A stretch of DNA of 7,889 bases from an uncultured Azospirillum sp. Lineage in GTDB: Bacteria > Pseudomonadota > Alphaproteobacteria > RF32 > CAG-239. The stretch is taken from contig CAMHFM010000034.1 in assembly GCA_946184595.1 (NCBI GenBank), positions 1 through 7,889 on the forward strand, given 5' to 3'. The notes under the pieces were generated by a model. That model was not told where the DNA came from. It saw only the letters and a program-made list of their open reading frames with translations, and made no database searches. The translations under genes were made by a program, and so were the position numbers. Of the stretch, positions 1-6,202 are shown in pieces (the stretch's first letter is position 1; the number at the start of each line of letters is the position of its first letter).

Positions 1-61
1 AATTTGAATGCGGACTTGCATTTTAAAAGATTTTATGTTAGATAGAATTACGTTTTTAATT

Positions 62-65
62 GGGG
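62..65 (+). promoter_or_regulatory. Ribosome binding site deciding the start of the first gene
   Basis: A GGGG run lies 6 nt before the ATG at 72. The frame could be extended upstream to a TTG at 60, but this G-run would then lie inside the coding sequence and nothing comparable precedes the TTG. I therefore take ATG 72 as the start. The match to an anti-Shine-Dalgarno target is modest (no full AGGAG). Confidence 0.45.
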
Positions 66-71
66 TGTATC

Positions 72-431
72 ATGATTATTGATGGCAACAATAAAAAGCA
101 AAGAGGAATTTTAACAAATAAATGCTTTTACCAGACCACAGCTCAAATTATGAAAGACTTTGAGCAGCGCGGTTATGCCAATTCGGCAGACGAGACTCTT
201 AAGGTTATTTCTGCCTATCATGATTTAGTTCAAAAGAAAGTTAAAAATAATTTTAATTCCGATTATAATCACGCTTTTGAGCGTATAGATAACGCCATTA
301 AATCCCTGGCAAATCAAGTTTTTTATGATTGTGATGGCAAAAGTTATGATAATGCCTACAAATCTTTTGAAGAATTTGATTATATTAATGCTATCGTTGC
401 CCGCCAACACAATAAAAGCTCAGCTTCTTAA
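72..431 (+). CDS. Hypothetical protein, 119 aa, soluble
   Basis: I do not recognise this protein. The ORF is intact, with an ATG at 72 and a TAA stop at 429-431. It has no signal peptide, no hydrophobic stretch long enough for a membrane helix, and no obvious nucleotide-binding or metal-binding motif. The product is hydrophilic, rich in Asn, Lys, Asp and Tyr. Residues from about 25 to 90 look mostly helical (for example IMKDFEQRG, ETLKVISAYHDLVQKKV and HAFERIDNAIKSLANQ), and the last few residues are polar and probably disordered. It has only two cysteines, too few to suggest a metal cluster. The gap to the next gene is 95 bp and holds no strong terminator, so cotranscription with the dehydrogenase gene is possible but not shown. 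Codon use matches its neighbours (A/T-ending codons). I consider it a real gene because of its length, its start context and the lack of a better ORF on either strand. Confidence 0.65.
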   Translation: MIIDGNNKKQRGILTNKCFYQTTAQIMKDFEQRGYANSADETLKVISAYHDLVQKKVKNNFNSDYNHAFERIDNAIKSLANQVFYDCDGKSYDNAYKSFEEFDYINAIVARQHNKSSAS

Positions 432-463
432 CAACCTCTTGTGAGTTATTGCCGTATCATGTT

Positions 464-482
464 GCAAATCTTTCAAATTTGC
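464..482. promoter_or_regulatory. Small inverted repeat upstream of the dehydrogenase gene
   Basis: GCAAAT and ATTTGC form a 6-bp dyad around a 7-nt centre (CTTTCAA), 44 bp before the start codon at 527. No T-run follows, so it is a poor intrinsic terminator. A role as a protein-binding site is possible but unproven. The 432-526 gap around it contains no convincing -35/-10 pair; the best -10-like strings are TATAGG at 489 and TAGGAT at 491. An AAAGGA ribosome binding site lies at 515-520. Confidence 0.2.
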
Positions 483-526
483 GCTAGGTATAGGATATTA
501 AGTAATAATCTGATAAAGGAATAATT

Positions 527-1492
527 ATGGCAAATTCTTCATTAATCGGCTGTGGGCGCTGGGGAACATTTTTAGGCTGGTACTCCGTTAATTGTGCAAA
601 ATTTGATAACGTCGATATGTACGATATTCCGACCTCTCCGAATTTTATTGAGCTGAAAGAAACTCGAAAAAACAGTTATTTGTGTATGACAAATAATATG
701 ATTTTACATGAAAATATCGAAGATGTTTTGCAAAATGATTTTATCATTATTTCTATCGGATGTCAGCATTTTCGCTCGTTGTGTAAACAGTTAAACGGAT
801 ACAATATTGCAGGAAAGACCTTTTTGTTAGCAATGAAAGGGCTTGAAGAAAGCACTGCAAAAACAATGTATCAAATTATGCGTGAAGAAGTATCCCAACC
901 TGTCCATATTGCAGTTTTAGCAGGACCGGGACATGTTCAAGATTATATGAAAAAAGTACCATCTTGTGCTGTTATTGATAGTGATGAGCCAGAAACAACA
1001 CGCCATGTTATAGATATGATGCAAAGTGAGTTAATTCGTTTTTATTTCGGAGCAGATTTAATTGGTAATCAAATTGGAGCCGCATTAAAAAATGTTATTG
1101 GCTTAGCTGCCGGTATTTTAGATGGTTTGGAATGGTACGGCTTAAAAGGAGCTTTGATGGCTCGAGCTCCGGTTGAAGTTGGTCGCTTTATAGCCCATTT
1201 TGGTGGAAATCCAAAGACTGCTTACGGATTAGCCCATTTAGGAGATTATGAGGCAACATTATTTTCTAAACATAGTCACAATCGTATGTATGGAGAGCAA
1301 TTTGCTAAAGGTGAAGCATTTGGCAAATTGGCTGAAGGTGTACCAACTTTAAAAGCTGTTAAGTTAATCGCAGATAAAGAACATATTGATATGCCGATTA
1401 GCCAAGCATTGTATAAAGCGATTTATGAAAAACAAGATATAAAGTCAGCGATTCGAAGTATGTTTGATCGAGATTTAAAACAAGAATTTTAA
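527..1492 (+). CDS. Glycerol-3-phosphate dehydrogenase family protein (GpsA-like, divergent)
   Basis: This is an NAD(P)-dependent dehydrogenase of the GpsA family, which reduces dihydroxyacetone phosphate to sn-glycerol-3-phosphate for phospholipid synthesis in the cytoplasm. At 321 residues its length is close to the family norm. The Rossmann loop is GCGRWGTF at residues 8-15. An aspartate (D33) near the end of the second strand (VDMYD) suggests a preference for NAD over NADP. AMKGLEEST supplies the conserved Lys (K104). The C-terminal helical domain runs from about 183 and includes AALKNVIGLAAGILDGL, with catalytic-type K188 and N189, followed by LGD (D240), T244 and an SHNR segment (250-253). 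Two features are odd. The usual S-G-P-S/T-F-A segment reads AGPGHVQDY. The Arg of the usual S-R-N-R segment, which binds the substrate phosphate in characterised members, is His251. The fold assignment is secure; the substrate is less so. AAAGGA at 515-520 sets the start. The gene ends at the terminator at 1497-1530. Confidence 0.8.
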   Translation: MANSSLIGCGRWGTFLGWYSVNCAKFDNVDMYDIPTSPNFIELKETRKNSYLCMTNNMILHENIEDVLQNDFIIISIGCQHFRSLCKQLNGYNIAGKTFLLAMKGLEESTAKTMYQIMREEVSQPVHIAVLAGPGHVQDYMKKVPSCAVIDSDEPETTRHVIDMMQSELIRFYFGADLIGNQIGAALKNVIGLAAGILDGLEWYGLKGALMARAPVEVGRFIAHFGGNPKTAYGLAHLGDYEATLFSKHSHNRMYGEQFAKGEAFGKLAEGVPTLKAVKLIADKEHIDMPISQALYKAIYEKQDIKSAIRSMFDRDLKQEF

Positions 1493-1496
1493 AAAT

Positions 1497-1530
1497 AAAA
1501 AATGAGATGCAAGGCATCTCATTTTTTTTT
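1497..1530. terminator. Bidirectional intrinsic terminator between convergent genes
   Basis: A perfect hairpin with arms 1497-1510 and 1514-1527 (core GAGATGC / GCATCTC, loop AAG) is flanked by an A-run on the left and nine Ts on the right (1522-1530). Read on the plus strand it ends the dehydrogenase transcript, whose stop codon is at 1490-1492. Read on the minus strand it ends the transcript of the small secreted protein, whose stop is at 1544-1546. The A/T runs on both sides give a U-tract in either direction. Confidence 0.9.
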
Positions 1531-1543
1531 GAATAGCTGAGAA

Positions 1544-1840
1544 TTATTCAGCAACCGTTAAACTATTTTTCAATGTATTCAAGTTTGTGTTAATGGTATT
1601 AACTTTTTCTTGAATTTTAGCTGCTTTTTCGGAAGTTTCTGATGTCTTAGCATCTGTAGCACCTGCTACTTTTTCTTTCAGAGCATCTTGCTTAGCTTGC
1701 AATTTAGCCTTACTTGCATCAACTTTTCCCTGAGTGGCAACGACTTTAGAATCAACCTTATCTAAAGTTGTGAGAACATCTGCAGCATAAGCGTTTGCAG
1801 AAAAAGCTAAAATAGCAGCAACTAAAATATATTTATTCAT
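1544..1840 (-). CDS. Small secreted, highly helical Lys/Ala-rich protein, 98 aa
   Basis: I cannot assign this to a named family. Residues 1-19 form a clear Sec signal peptide: MNKY, a hydrophobic core (ILVAAILAFSA), then a signal-peptidase-I type site NAYA|AD, so cleavage is predicted after residue 19. No lipobox cysteine is present, so the 79-residue mature protein should be a free periplasmic or secreted protein. The mature part contains no Pro, Cys, Met, Arg, His or aromatic residue. It is built almost wholly from Ala, Lys, Thr, Asp/Glu, Val, Leu, Ser, Asn and Gln, with hydrophobic residues spaced as in amphipathic helix or coiled coil (VDSKVVATQGKVDASKAKL; KIQEKVNTINTNLNTL). This resembles Lpp-like or spacer-type periplasmic helices in style only. 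An AAAGGAGAT ribosome binding site ends about 7 nt before the ATG, which suggests strong translation. The gene stands alone between a divergent promoter region and a shared terminator. Confidence 0.8.
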   Translation of the reverse strand: MNKYILVAAILAFSANAYAADVLTTLDKVDSKVVATQGKVDASKAKLQAKQDALKEKVAGATDAKTSETSEKAAKIQEKVNTINTNLNTLKNSLTVAE

Positions 1841-1868
1841 TAATTTATCTCCTTTACTAATTTGCTAT

Positions 1869-1900
1869 TTTATATCAGCATATTTTTATTTGAATTACAA
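1869..1900 (-). promoter_or_regulatory. Candidate promoter of the small secreted protein gene
   Basis: Reading leftwards on the minus strand, TTGTAA (1900-1895) resembles a -35 box, and the string TGATATAAAAT (1877-1867) offers -10 candidates. TGATAT fits a 17-bp spacer but matches poorly. TATAAA (1874-1869) matches better but lies 20 bp from the -35. Only 113 bp separate this gene from the divergent mutT-like gene, so its promoter must lie in this region or overlap mutT; the exact boxes are uncertain. Confidence 0.3.
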
Positions 1901-1922
1901 GAGAAGCTGAGGTATGTGTATA

Positions 1923-1928
1923 TATAAT
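1923..1928 (+). promoter_or_regulatory. Candidate -10 box of the mutT-like gene
   Basis: TATAAT, a perfect -10 hexamer, lies 25 bp before the ATG at 1954 within a TA-rich run. No good -35 box sits at 16-18 bp upstream and there is no clear TG extension, so the match could be a chance product of the AT-rich context. The gene's ribosome binding site AAGGA is at 1942-1946. Confidence 0.4.
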
Positions 1929-1953
1929 ATAATTAGATAAGAAGGAAAAGAAA

Positions 1954-2355
1954 ATGTCTGTTAAACAAGTTGCAGCCGGTATTATTACATATCAAAATAA
2001 AATACTGATTGCGCAACGCAAAAAAGGTAAAAGCTTAGAATATTTATGGGAATTTCCGGGCGGAAAACTTGAGGAAGGTGAAACCTTGCCGCAATGCCTG
2101 CAAAGAGAACTTATGGAAGAGTTTAATCTGCCCGTGACTGTAGGTGAATTTTTTATGCAATCGAGCTTTGATTATGATTTTGGGACAATAGTTCTGAATG
2201 CCTATTGGGCTGAAAGCAAAAGTGATGATATCTCATTTCATCCTGATCATGAACAAGCCCGCTGGGTCAGTCTGTCTGAAATGGATGATTACGAATTTCC
2301 TCCAGCAGATAGACCGATTTTAGCAGCTTTAAAGAAAAATAAAGAAGTGGCTTAA
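1954..2355 (+). CDS. mutT: MutT-type Nudix hydrolase (probable 8-oxo-dGTP diphosphatase)
   Basis: This protein belongs to the Nudix family. MutT members hydrolyse oxidised nucleotides such as 8-oxo-dGTP to the monophosphate and pyrophosphate, so that they are not built into DNA. At 133 residues it is the usual MutT size. The signature runs from residue 37 to 59: G37, E43, then R51-E52-L-M-E55-E56, with E52, E55 and E56 as the expected metal ligands. It is preceded by the MutT-type WEFPGGK (32-38). The box Gly near its end (REUXEEXGU) is Asn58 here, a minor deviation. The N-terminal strand VAAGIITYQNKILIAQRKKG and the C-terminal HEQARWVSLSEMDDYEFPPADRPI also match MutT and related CTP pyrophosphohydrolases. 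The exact substrate is inferred from family resemblance. In many Proteobacteria mutT lies near secretion genes; here it is convergent with secF and shares its terminator. Confidence 0.87.
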   Translation: MSVKQVAAGIITYQNKILIAQRKKGKSLEYLWEFPGGKLEEGETLPQCLQRELMEEFNLPVTVGEFFMQSSFDYDFGTIVLNAYWAESKSDDISFHPDHEQARWVSLSEMDDYEFPPADRPILAALKKNKEVA

Positions 2356-2360
2356 AAAAT

Positions 2361-2389
2361 AAAAAAGGGAGGTTAACCTCCCTTTTTTT
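2361..2389. terminator. Bidirectional palindromic terminator shared by mutT-like gene and secF
   Basis: A perfect 28-bp palindrome has arms 2361-2374 and 2375-2388, core GGGAGGTT / AACCTCCC, flanked by six As on the left and seven Ts on the right. It starts 5 bp after the mutT-like stop codon. On the minus strand the secF stop codon (2390-2388) falls inside the A/T flank, so secF runs into its own terminator. The effective RNA loop is about 4 nt (UUAA). Confidence 0.92.
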
Positions 2390-3323
2390 AATCAACATTG
2401 CCGAACGGATTAATATTTTTTTCATCCTGTGCGGCACGAAGGTCAAATAAGTTGAGGAATGTTCCGCAGACATAAATGGAAGAATATGTTCCGATGATAA
2501 TTCCCCATACAATGGTGAAGGAGAAACTTCTCAGAGCCTCACCGCCCCAAATAAACAGAGCTGCGGCGGCTAACAAAGTTGTTAAACCCGTTAAGATTGT
2601 ACGAGATAAAATATCATTGATACTTTTGTTAAGTAAATCCGTTTGCGGCATTCTTCTGAACTTTTGCAGGTTTTCCCTGATACGGTCATAAGTGACGACC
2701 GTGTCATTAACCGAATAACCGGCTAATGTCAGCAAGGCGGCAACTGTTGTTAAACTGAAATCCAAATGGAAGAAAGACAACAAACCGGCAGTGACGATAA
2801 GATCGTGGAATAAACCAATCATCGCACCTAAAGCAAATTGCCATTCAAAACGAATCCAGATATATAAGGAAATCGCTAAAATAGCACCAACAGAAGCAAG
2901 TAATCCTGCACGTTTTAACTCACTTCCGACTTGCGGTCCAACGAGTTCGACACGTTTATATTCGTAATCGCTTCCGAGAACATTTTTAATTTCACTAACG
3001 GCAGCCATTTGTGCTTTTTCATCCAAACTTTCGGCTTGAGCGCGAATCATAAATTCTTGTCCGCTGTCACCGATAGATTGAATGTTTAAGTCATCAAGCT
3101 TAACTTCTGTCAGCTGTTTTCTCAAAGACTCAGCATCAATAGCTTCCGGGCTTTCAATTTCAATCAAAATACCGCCAGAAAAGTCAATGCCGTAATTAAA
3201 ACCCTTAACGGCAAAGCTGACAAAAGACAATATAACCAACAATGTAGAAACAATAAAAGTCGGTTTGGCAGCTTTCATAAAATTAAAATTTGTATCTTTT
3301 GTAACCCAATTAAATATTTTCAT
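2388..3323 (-). CDS. secF: Protein translocase subunit SecF
   Basis: SecF is an inner-membrane protein that works with SecD and YajC to pull proteins across SecYEG using the proton gradient. The 311-residue length is normal for stand-alone SecF. TM1 spans about 21-40, followed by the hallmark FNYGIDFSGG (42-51). The periplasmic P1-type domain runs to about 125. VGPQVGSEL (128-135) precedes TM2 (about 140-158). TM3 and TM4 follow (about 164-184 and 190-212), with the signature GYSVNDTVVTYDRIRE (202-217) that carries D207 and D213. TM5 and TM6 are at about 243-260 and 266-290. D213 equals in position an Asp implicated in proton transfer in characterised SecF. AAGGAAA at 3337-3331 lies 7 nt before the ATG. 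It is the last gene of the cluster, 21 bp after secD, and ends in the terminator at 2361-2389. Confidence 0.97.
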   Translation of the reverse strand: MKIFNWVTKDTNFNFMKAAKPTFIVSTLLVILSFVSFAVKGFNYGIDFSGGILIEIESPEAIDAESLRKQLTEVKLDDLNIQSIGDSGQEFMIRAQAESLDEKAQMAAVSEIKNVLGSDYEYKRVELVGPQVGSELKRAGLLASVGAILAISLYIWIRFEWQFALGAMIGLFHDLIVTAGLLSFFHLDFSLTTVAALLTLAGYSVNDTVVTYDRIRENLQKFRRMPQTDLLNKSINDILSRTILTGLTTLLAAAALFIWGGEALRSFSFTIVWGIIIGTYSSIYVCGTFLNLFDLRAAQDEKNINPFGNVD

Positions 3324-3344
3324 TTTTTAATTTCCTTATCTTCA

Positions 3345-4886
3345 TTAAATCGGGAGCTTTTTAGGCTTAAAGCGATTTAGCCAGTAGGTAATAATTAAAC
3401 GAGAAACCGTTACAGATGTGAACATAGATGTTAAAACACCAACAGTTAAAGTAACGGCAAACCCTCTGACCGGACCGGTTCCGAAATAAAACAGAACAAA
3501 GCCAGCAACTAAAGTTGTCAGGTTAGAGTCCAAAATCGTACGCCATGCTTCTGTAAATCCAGCATCAGCGGCATCACGTGTTGAACGACCATTTTTAACT
3601 TCTTCACGCATACGTTCGAAAATTAAAACGTTAGCATCAACAGCCATACCGATTGTCAGAATGACACCGGCGATACCTGGTAATGTTAAAGTTGCACCCA
3701 TAATACTCAATACACCAAGCATTAAGAATAGGTTTGTGAAAACGGTAATGGTTGTAAATAAACCAAATAAACCATAAGCCGCTAACATAAATAAAACAAC
3801 GCAGATTAAACCGATAATTGAAGCAAAAACACCGGCTTTAATAGAATCAGCACCAAGGCCGGCACCAACTGTACGTTCCTCAATAACTTCCAAAGGTGCT
3901 GGAAGAGCACCGGAACGTAAAAGCAAAGCCAAATCGTTAGCAGACTTAACATCAAAGTTTCCTGTAATGACACCGCTGCCACCCAAAATAGCACTTTGAA
4001 TGGTCGGGGCTGAAATAACTTCATTATCCAAAACAATGGCTAATCTTTCACCAACGTTATTTTTAGTTGCTTCACCAAATTTTTTACCACCAATTGTATT
4101 AAATTTGAAACTGACAACAGGAGATCCATCTTGATAAGCAACTTGAGCATCAATCAAATTTTCGCCCCCCACAACAGGTTTACGGCTGATAACGTAGGTA
4201 CCACCATCACCGCTGACTAAACGGGAACTCGAGCTTAACATACCGCGACGGGCATCAGCAGCAGTTGAGCGACTATCAACCATATGGAAAGACATTTTAG
4301 CGGTTTTACCAAGTAAAACTTTAACAGCTTCAGGATTTTGCAATCCCGGAAGTTGAACAACGATTCTGTCTCTGCCTTGTCCTTGAATAACAGGCTCTTT
4401 TGTGCCGAGTTCATCAATACGACGACGAACAATTTCAATAGATTGATCAACAACTTTGGCTTTTAATTGATTAATAGCAAAGTCGCTGTATTTAATAGTG
4501 ATAACATTATTTTCATCTTCGACAATTTCCATACCGTCATCAATTTTTGAAAACTTAGAAATAGCTGTTGCACGAGAACCTGCATTCTCAATTTCTACGG
4601 TAACACCATCACTGTTAGCCTGTAAATTTTTATAACGGATACGATTATCGCGCAAAACTTGACGAACGGAATCCTCTATTGTAGACATTCTTTCTTTCAA
4701 AACGTCATCCATTTTGACTTGCAATAACAGATTGGAACCGCCTTGTAAATCAAGACCAAGATTAACCGGTTGCCACCACTTAGGCAAAGAGTCCTTATCT
4801 TTCAGCATATTCGGAACGGCAAAGAAAATACCGGCCGCACAAATTGCTAGAATCAAAAAGACTCGAGATGTTGACAATTTATACAT
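3345..4886 (-). CDS. secD: Protein translocase subunit SecD
   Basis: SecD is the larger partner of SecF in the proton-driven accessory complex of the Sec translocon, in the inner membrane with a large periplasmic domain. It has 513 residues, normal for a separate SecD. TM1 is at about 7-24, followed by the hallmark LGLDLQGGSNLLLQV (43-57). The periplasmic P1 domain (about 58-340) contains VVDQSIEIVRRRIDELGTKE (145-164) and VVQLPGLQNPE, and ends in LLLRSGALPAPLEVIEER. VGAGLGADSI leads into TM2-TM6 (about 350-500). TM4 carries GMAVDANVLIFERMREE, with D417 at the position of the conserved transmembrane Asp. The start ATG lies 1 bp beyond the yajC stop, and its ribosome binding site (AAAGGA) is within the yajC coding end, so translational coupling is likely. 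I see no truncation or frameshift. Confidence 0.97.
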   Translation of the reverse strand: MYKLSTSRVFLILAICAAGIFFAVPNMLKDKDSLPKWWQPVNLGLDLQGGSNLLLQVKMDDVLKERMSTIEDSVRQVLRDNRIRYKNLQANSDGVTVEIENAGSRATAISKFSKIDDGMEIVEDENNVITIKYSDFAINQLKAKVVDQSIEIVRRRIDELGTKEPVIQGQGRDRIVVQLPGLQNPEAVKVLLGKTAKMSFHMVDSRSTAADARRGMLSSSSRLVSGDGGTYVISRKPVVGGENLIDAQVAYQDGSPVVSFKFNTIGGKKFGEATKNNVGERLAIVLDNEVISAPTIQSAILGGSGVITGNFDVKSANDLALLLRSGALPAPLEVIEERTVGAGLGADSIKAGVFASIIGLICVVLFMLAAYGLFGLFTTITVFTNLFLMLGVLSIMGATLTLPGIAGVILTIGMAVDANVLIFERMREEVKNGRSTRDAADAGFTEAWRTILDSNLTTLVAGFVLFYFGTGPVRGFAVTLTVGVLTSMFTSVTVSRLIITYWLNRFKPKKLPI

Positions 4887-4887
4887 A

Positions 4888-5196
4888 TTATTTTCCTTTG
4901 TTTTTCTTCTTAGTTTGGTTATTTGCTAAGGGAGCACCTGCTTCGTCAGCTAAACTGAACACGCCCATTTTATTTAAAACAATTGTTACGCCTTCGGCAA
5001 TATCAACTAATAAATCATTTTCATTTTGAACTTTAGAGATAACACCATATACACCACTACGTGTAATGATTTTATCTCCTTTTTTCAATGAATTAAGCAT
5101 TTCTTGATGTTTTTTTGCTTTTTTTGCTTCCGGACGGATTAAAAACAAATAAAACAATAAGAACAGGATTAACAACTGATATAAAGTCGTGTCCAT
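4888..5196 (-). CDS. yajC: Sec translocon accessory protein YajC
   Basis: YajC is a small single-span inner-membrane protein that associates with SecD and SecF. Its 102 residues fit the family. One N-terminal membrane helix (about 5-20, LYQLLILFLLFYLFLI) is followed by the signature RPEAKKAKKHQEMLNSLKKGDKI (21-43), where the canonical form reads IRPQ-x-K-K-x-x-x-H. The cytoplasmic beta-rich part follows (ITRSGVYGVISKV; IAEGVTIVLNKMGVF), and the tail is Lys-rich. The usual T-x-G-G-I turn reads TRSGVYG, so one Gly is replaced by Ser. AGGAGA at 5210-5205 ends 8 nt before the ATG. It is the first gene of the tight yajC-secD-secF unit. Confidence 0.95.
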   Translation of the reverse strand: MDTTLYQLLILFLLFYLFLIRPEAKKAKKHQEMLNSLKKGDKIITRSGVYGVISKVQNENDLLVDIAEGVTIVLNKMGVFSLADEAGAPLANNQTKKKNKGK

Positions 5197-5229
5197 TTCA
5201 TTTTTCTCCTACAAATTAAAATTCATCAT

Positions 5230-5257
5230 ACTATACAACATTATATAAGGATAACAA
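5230..5257 (-). promoter_or_regulatory. Candidate internal promoter for yajC-secD-secF
   Basis: On the minus strand, TTGTTA (5257-5252) and TATAGT (5235-5230) are separated by 16 bp. The first matches the sigma-70 -35 consensus at 4 of 6 positions and the second the -10 at 5 of 6. A perfect TATAAT at 5245-5240 is also present, but its best -35 (TTGCTT, 5271-5266) is 20 bp away. These boxes lie in the 109-bp gap between the NlpD-like stop and yajC, which holds no strong terminator, so both read-through and a separate start are plausible. Confidence 0.45.
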
Positions 5258-5305
5258 GCATTAAAAAGCAAGTTTTAACCTGTTTGTGCAGAAAAAATGA
5301 AATAA

Positions 5306-6202
5306 TTAAGGCAGATAAAGAACAGGATTCATTGGTTTTTTGCCGGCACGAACCTCAAAATGAAGTTGTGGAGTATTTACACCGCCAGAGCTGCCGACTT
5401 GAGCAATAGGCGTTCCTTTTTGAACAAACTGCCCTTTTTTAGCTAAAAATTTATTGTTATGCGCATAAGCCGTAATCCAGCCGTCATTATGTTGAATAAG
5501 TATCAAATTACCAAAACCTTTAAGCTCATTGCCGGCATAAACAACTTTACCAGCATCAGCGGCTTTAACGGTTGTTCCAAGAGGTGCTTTGATATTTATA
5601 CCATCATTAGAGCGGCCTTTGCCGATTGTTCCAAAGCGCGAAATGATTGTTCCGCGAACAGGCCAAGCAAATTTTGTTTTACGGGTGGTGGAAGGTTGTT
5701 TTGTTGTTTGAGACGATGATGAAATTGTTGTTGTTTTTGCAACAGATTTTGTAGAAACTTTAGTCGACGATTCGCTAGGGGAGGTATAAGTTAAAGCGCT
5801 AACAGTTCCTGGCAAAGCTAATTTTTGGCCGATACTTAAAGTGTAGGGTTCTCGCAAATTATTCAGCCGACTGAGTGTCGTCACATCAACATTATATTTT
5901 CTGGAAATGCTATATAAAGTATCGCCCATAACCACAGTATGGTAACGAGCAGTAGGCATACGCAAAACACGCCCGACATATAAGGTATAAGGCGGGGTTA
6001 AATGGTTGGTTTCAATAATATCTCGAATAGGAATATTATAGCGTCGGGAAAGATTATAAAGGGTATCACCTCTTTGGACAGTAATTGTATCAGGAGTATT
6101 TCCCCACCAAGTATTAAAAGGCAAAAGCTGCAATTTTCCGGATTGTAATGAACAACCGGAACATAAAAACAACAAAACCAAAATAATGGTGATTTTTTTC
6201 AA
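5306..6202 (-). CDS. NlpD-like lipoprotein: two LysM repeats and a degenerate LytM (M23) domain
   Basis: This is an exported envelope protein of 298 residues that binds peptidoglycan. Residues 1-17 look like a lipoprotein signal (MKKITIILVLLFLCSGC) with C17 as the likely lipidated residue; position -3 is Cys instead of the usual Leu. LysM repeats lie at about 39-83 and 86-131 (each with GDTLY-x-[LI]-SR-[RK]-YN). A Ser/Thr/Lys-rich linker (about 134-177) leads to a LytM domain (178-298). In active M23 peptidases zinc is held by H-x-x-x-D and by the second His of H-x-H. Here the first motif reads N199-DGI-N203, and the H-x-H is Q279-L-H281; H248 (YAH) remains. This is the NlpD pattern (NxGI, AYAHN, LHFE-R), so it probably activates an amidase rather than cutting peptidoglycan itself. 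The start is TTG with AGAGG 6 nt upstream. It lies upstream of yajC, the common alphaproteobacterial order. Confidence 0.9.
   Translation of the reverse strand: MKKITIILVLLFLCSGCSLQSGKLQLLPFNTWWGNTPDTITVQRGDTLYNLSRRYNIPIRDIIETNHLTPPYTLYVGRVLRMPTARYHTVVMGDTLYSISRKYNVDVTTLSRLNNLREPYTLSIGQKLALPGTVSALTYTSPSESSTKVSTKSVAKTTTISSSSQTTKQPSTTRKTKFAWPVRGTIISRFGTIGKGRSNDGINIKAPLGTTVKAADAGKVVYAGNELKGFGNLILIQHNDGWITAYAHNNKFLAKKGQFVQKGTPIAQVGSSGGVNTPQLHFEVRAGKKPMNPVLYLP

Noticed and set aside
60..71. TTG start at 60 for the first gene
   Set aside because: It would place the GGGG ribosome binding sequence inside the coding region, and no Shine-Dalgarno site precedes it; ATG 72 fits better.
432..526. Intrinsic terminator or small RNA between the first gene and the dehydrogenase gene
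   Set aside because: Only a 6-bp dyad without a T-run is present, and there is no RNA fold or promoter pair strong enough to claim an RNA gene.
2267..2512. 81-codon minus-strand ORF across the end of the mutT-like gene and secF
   Set aside because: It overlaps two well-supported genes and the shared terminator, and its translation has no recognisable features; it is a frame shadow.
3806..4453. Two minus-strand ORFs of 76 and 72 codons inside secD
   Set aside because: They lie wholly inside secD in another frame and are low-complexity Leu/Val-rich shadows of its codons.
5459..5719. 86-codon plus-strand ORF opposite the NlpD-like gene
   Set aside because: It is antisense to a well-supported gene, has no good ribosome binding site that I can see, and encodes no recognisable motif.
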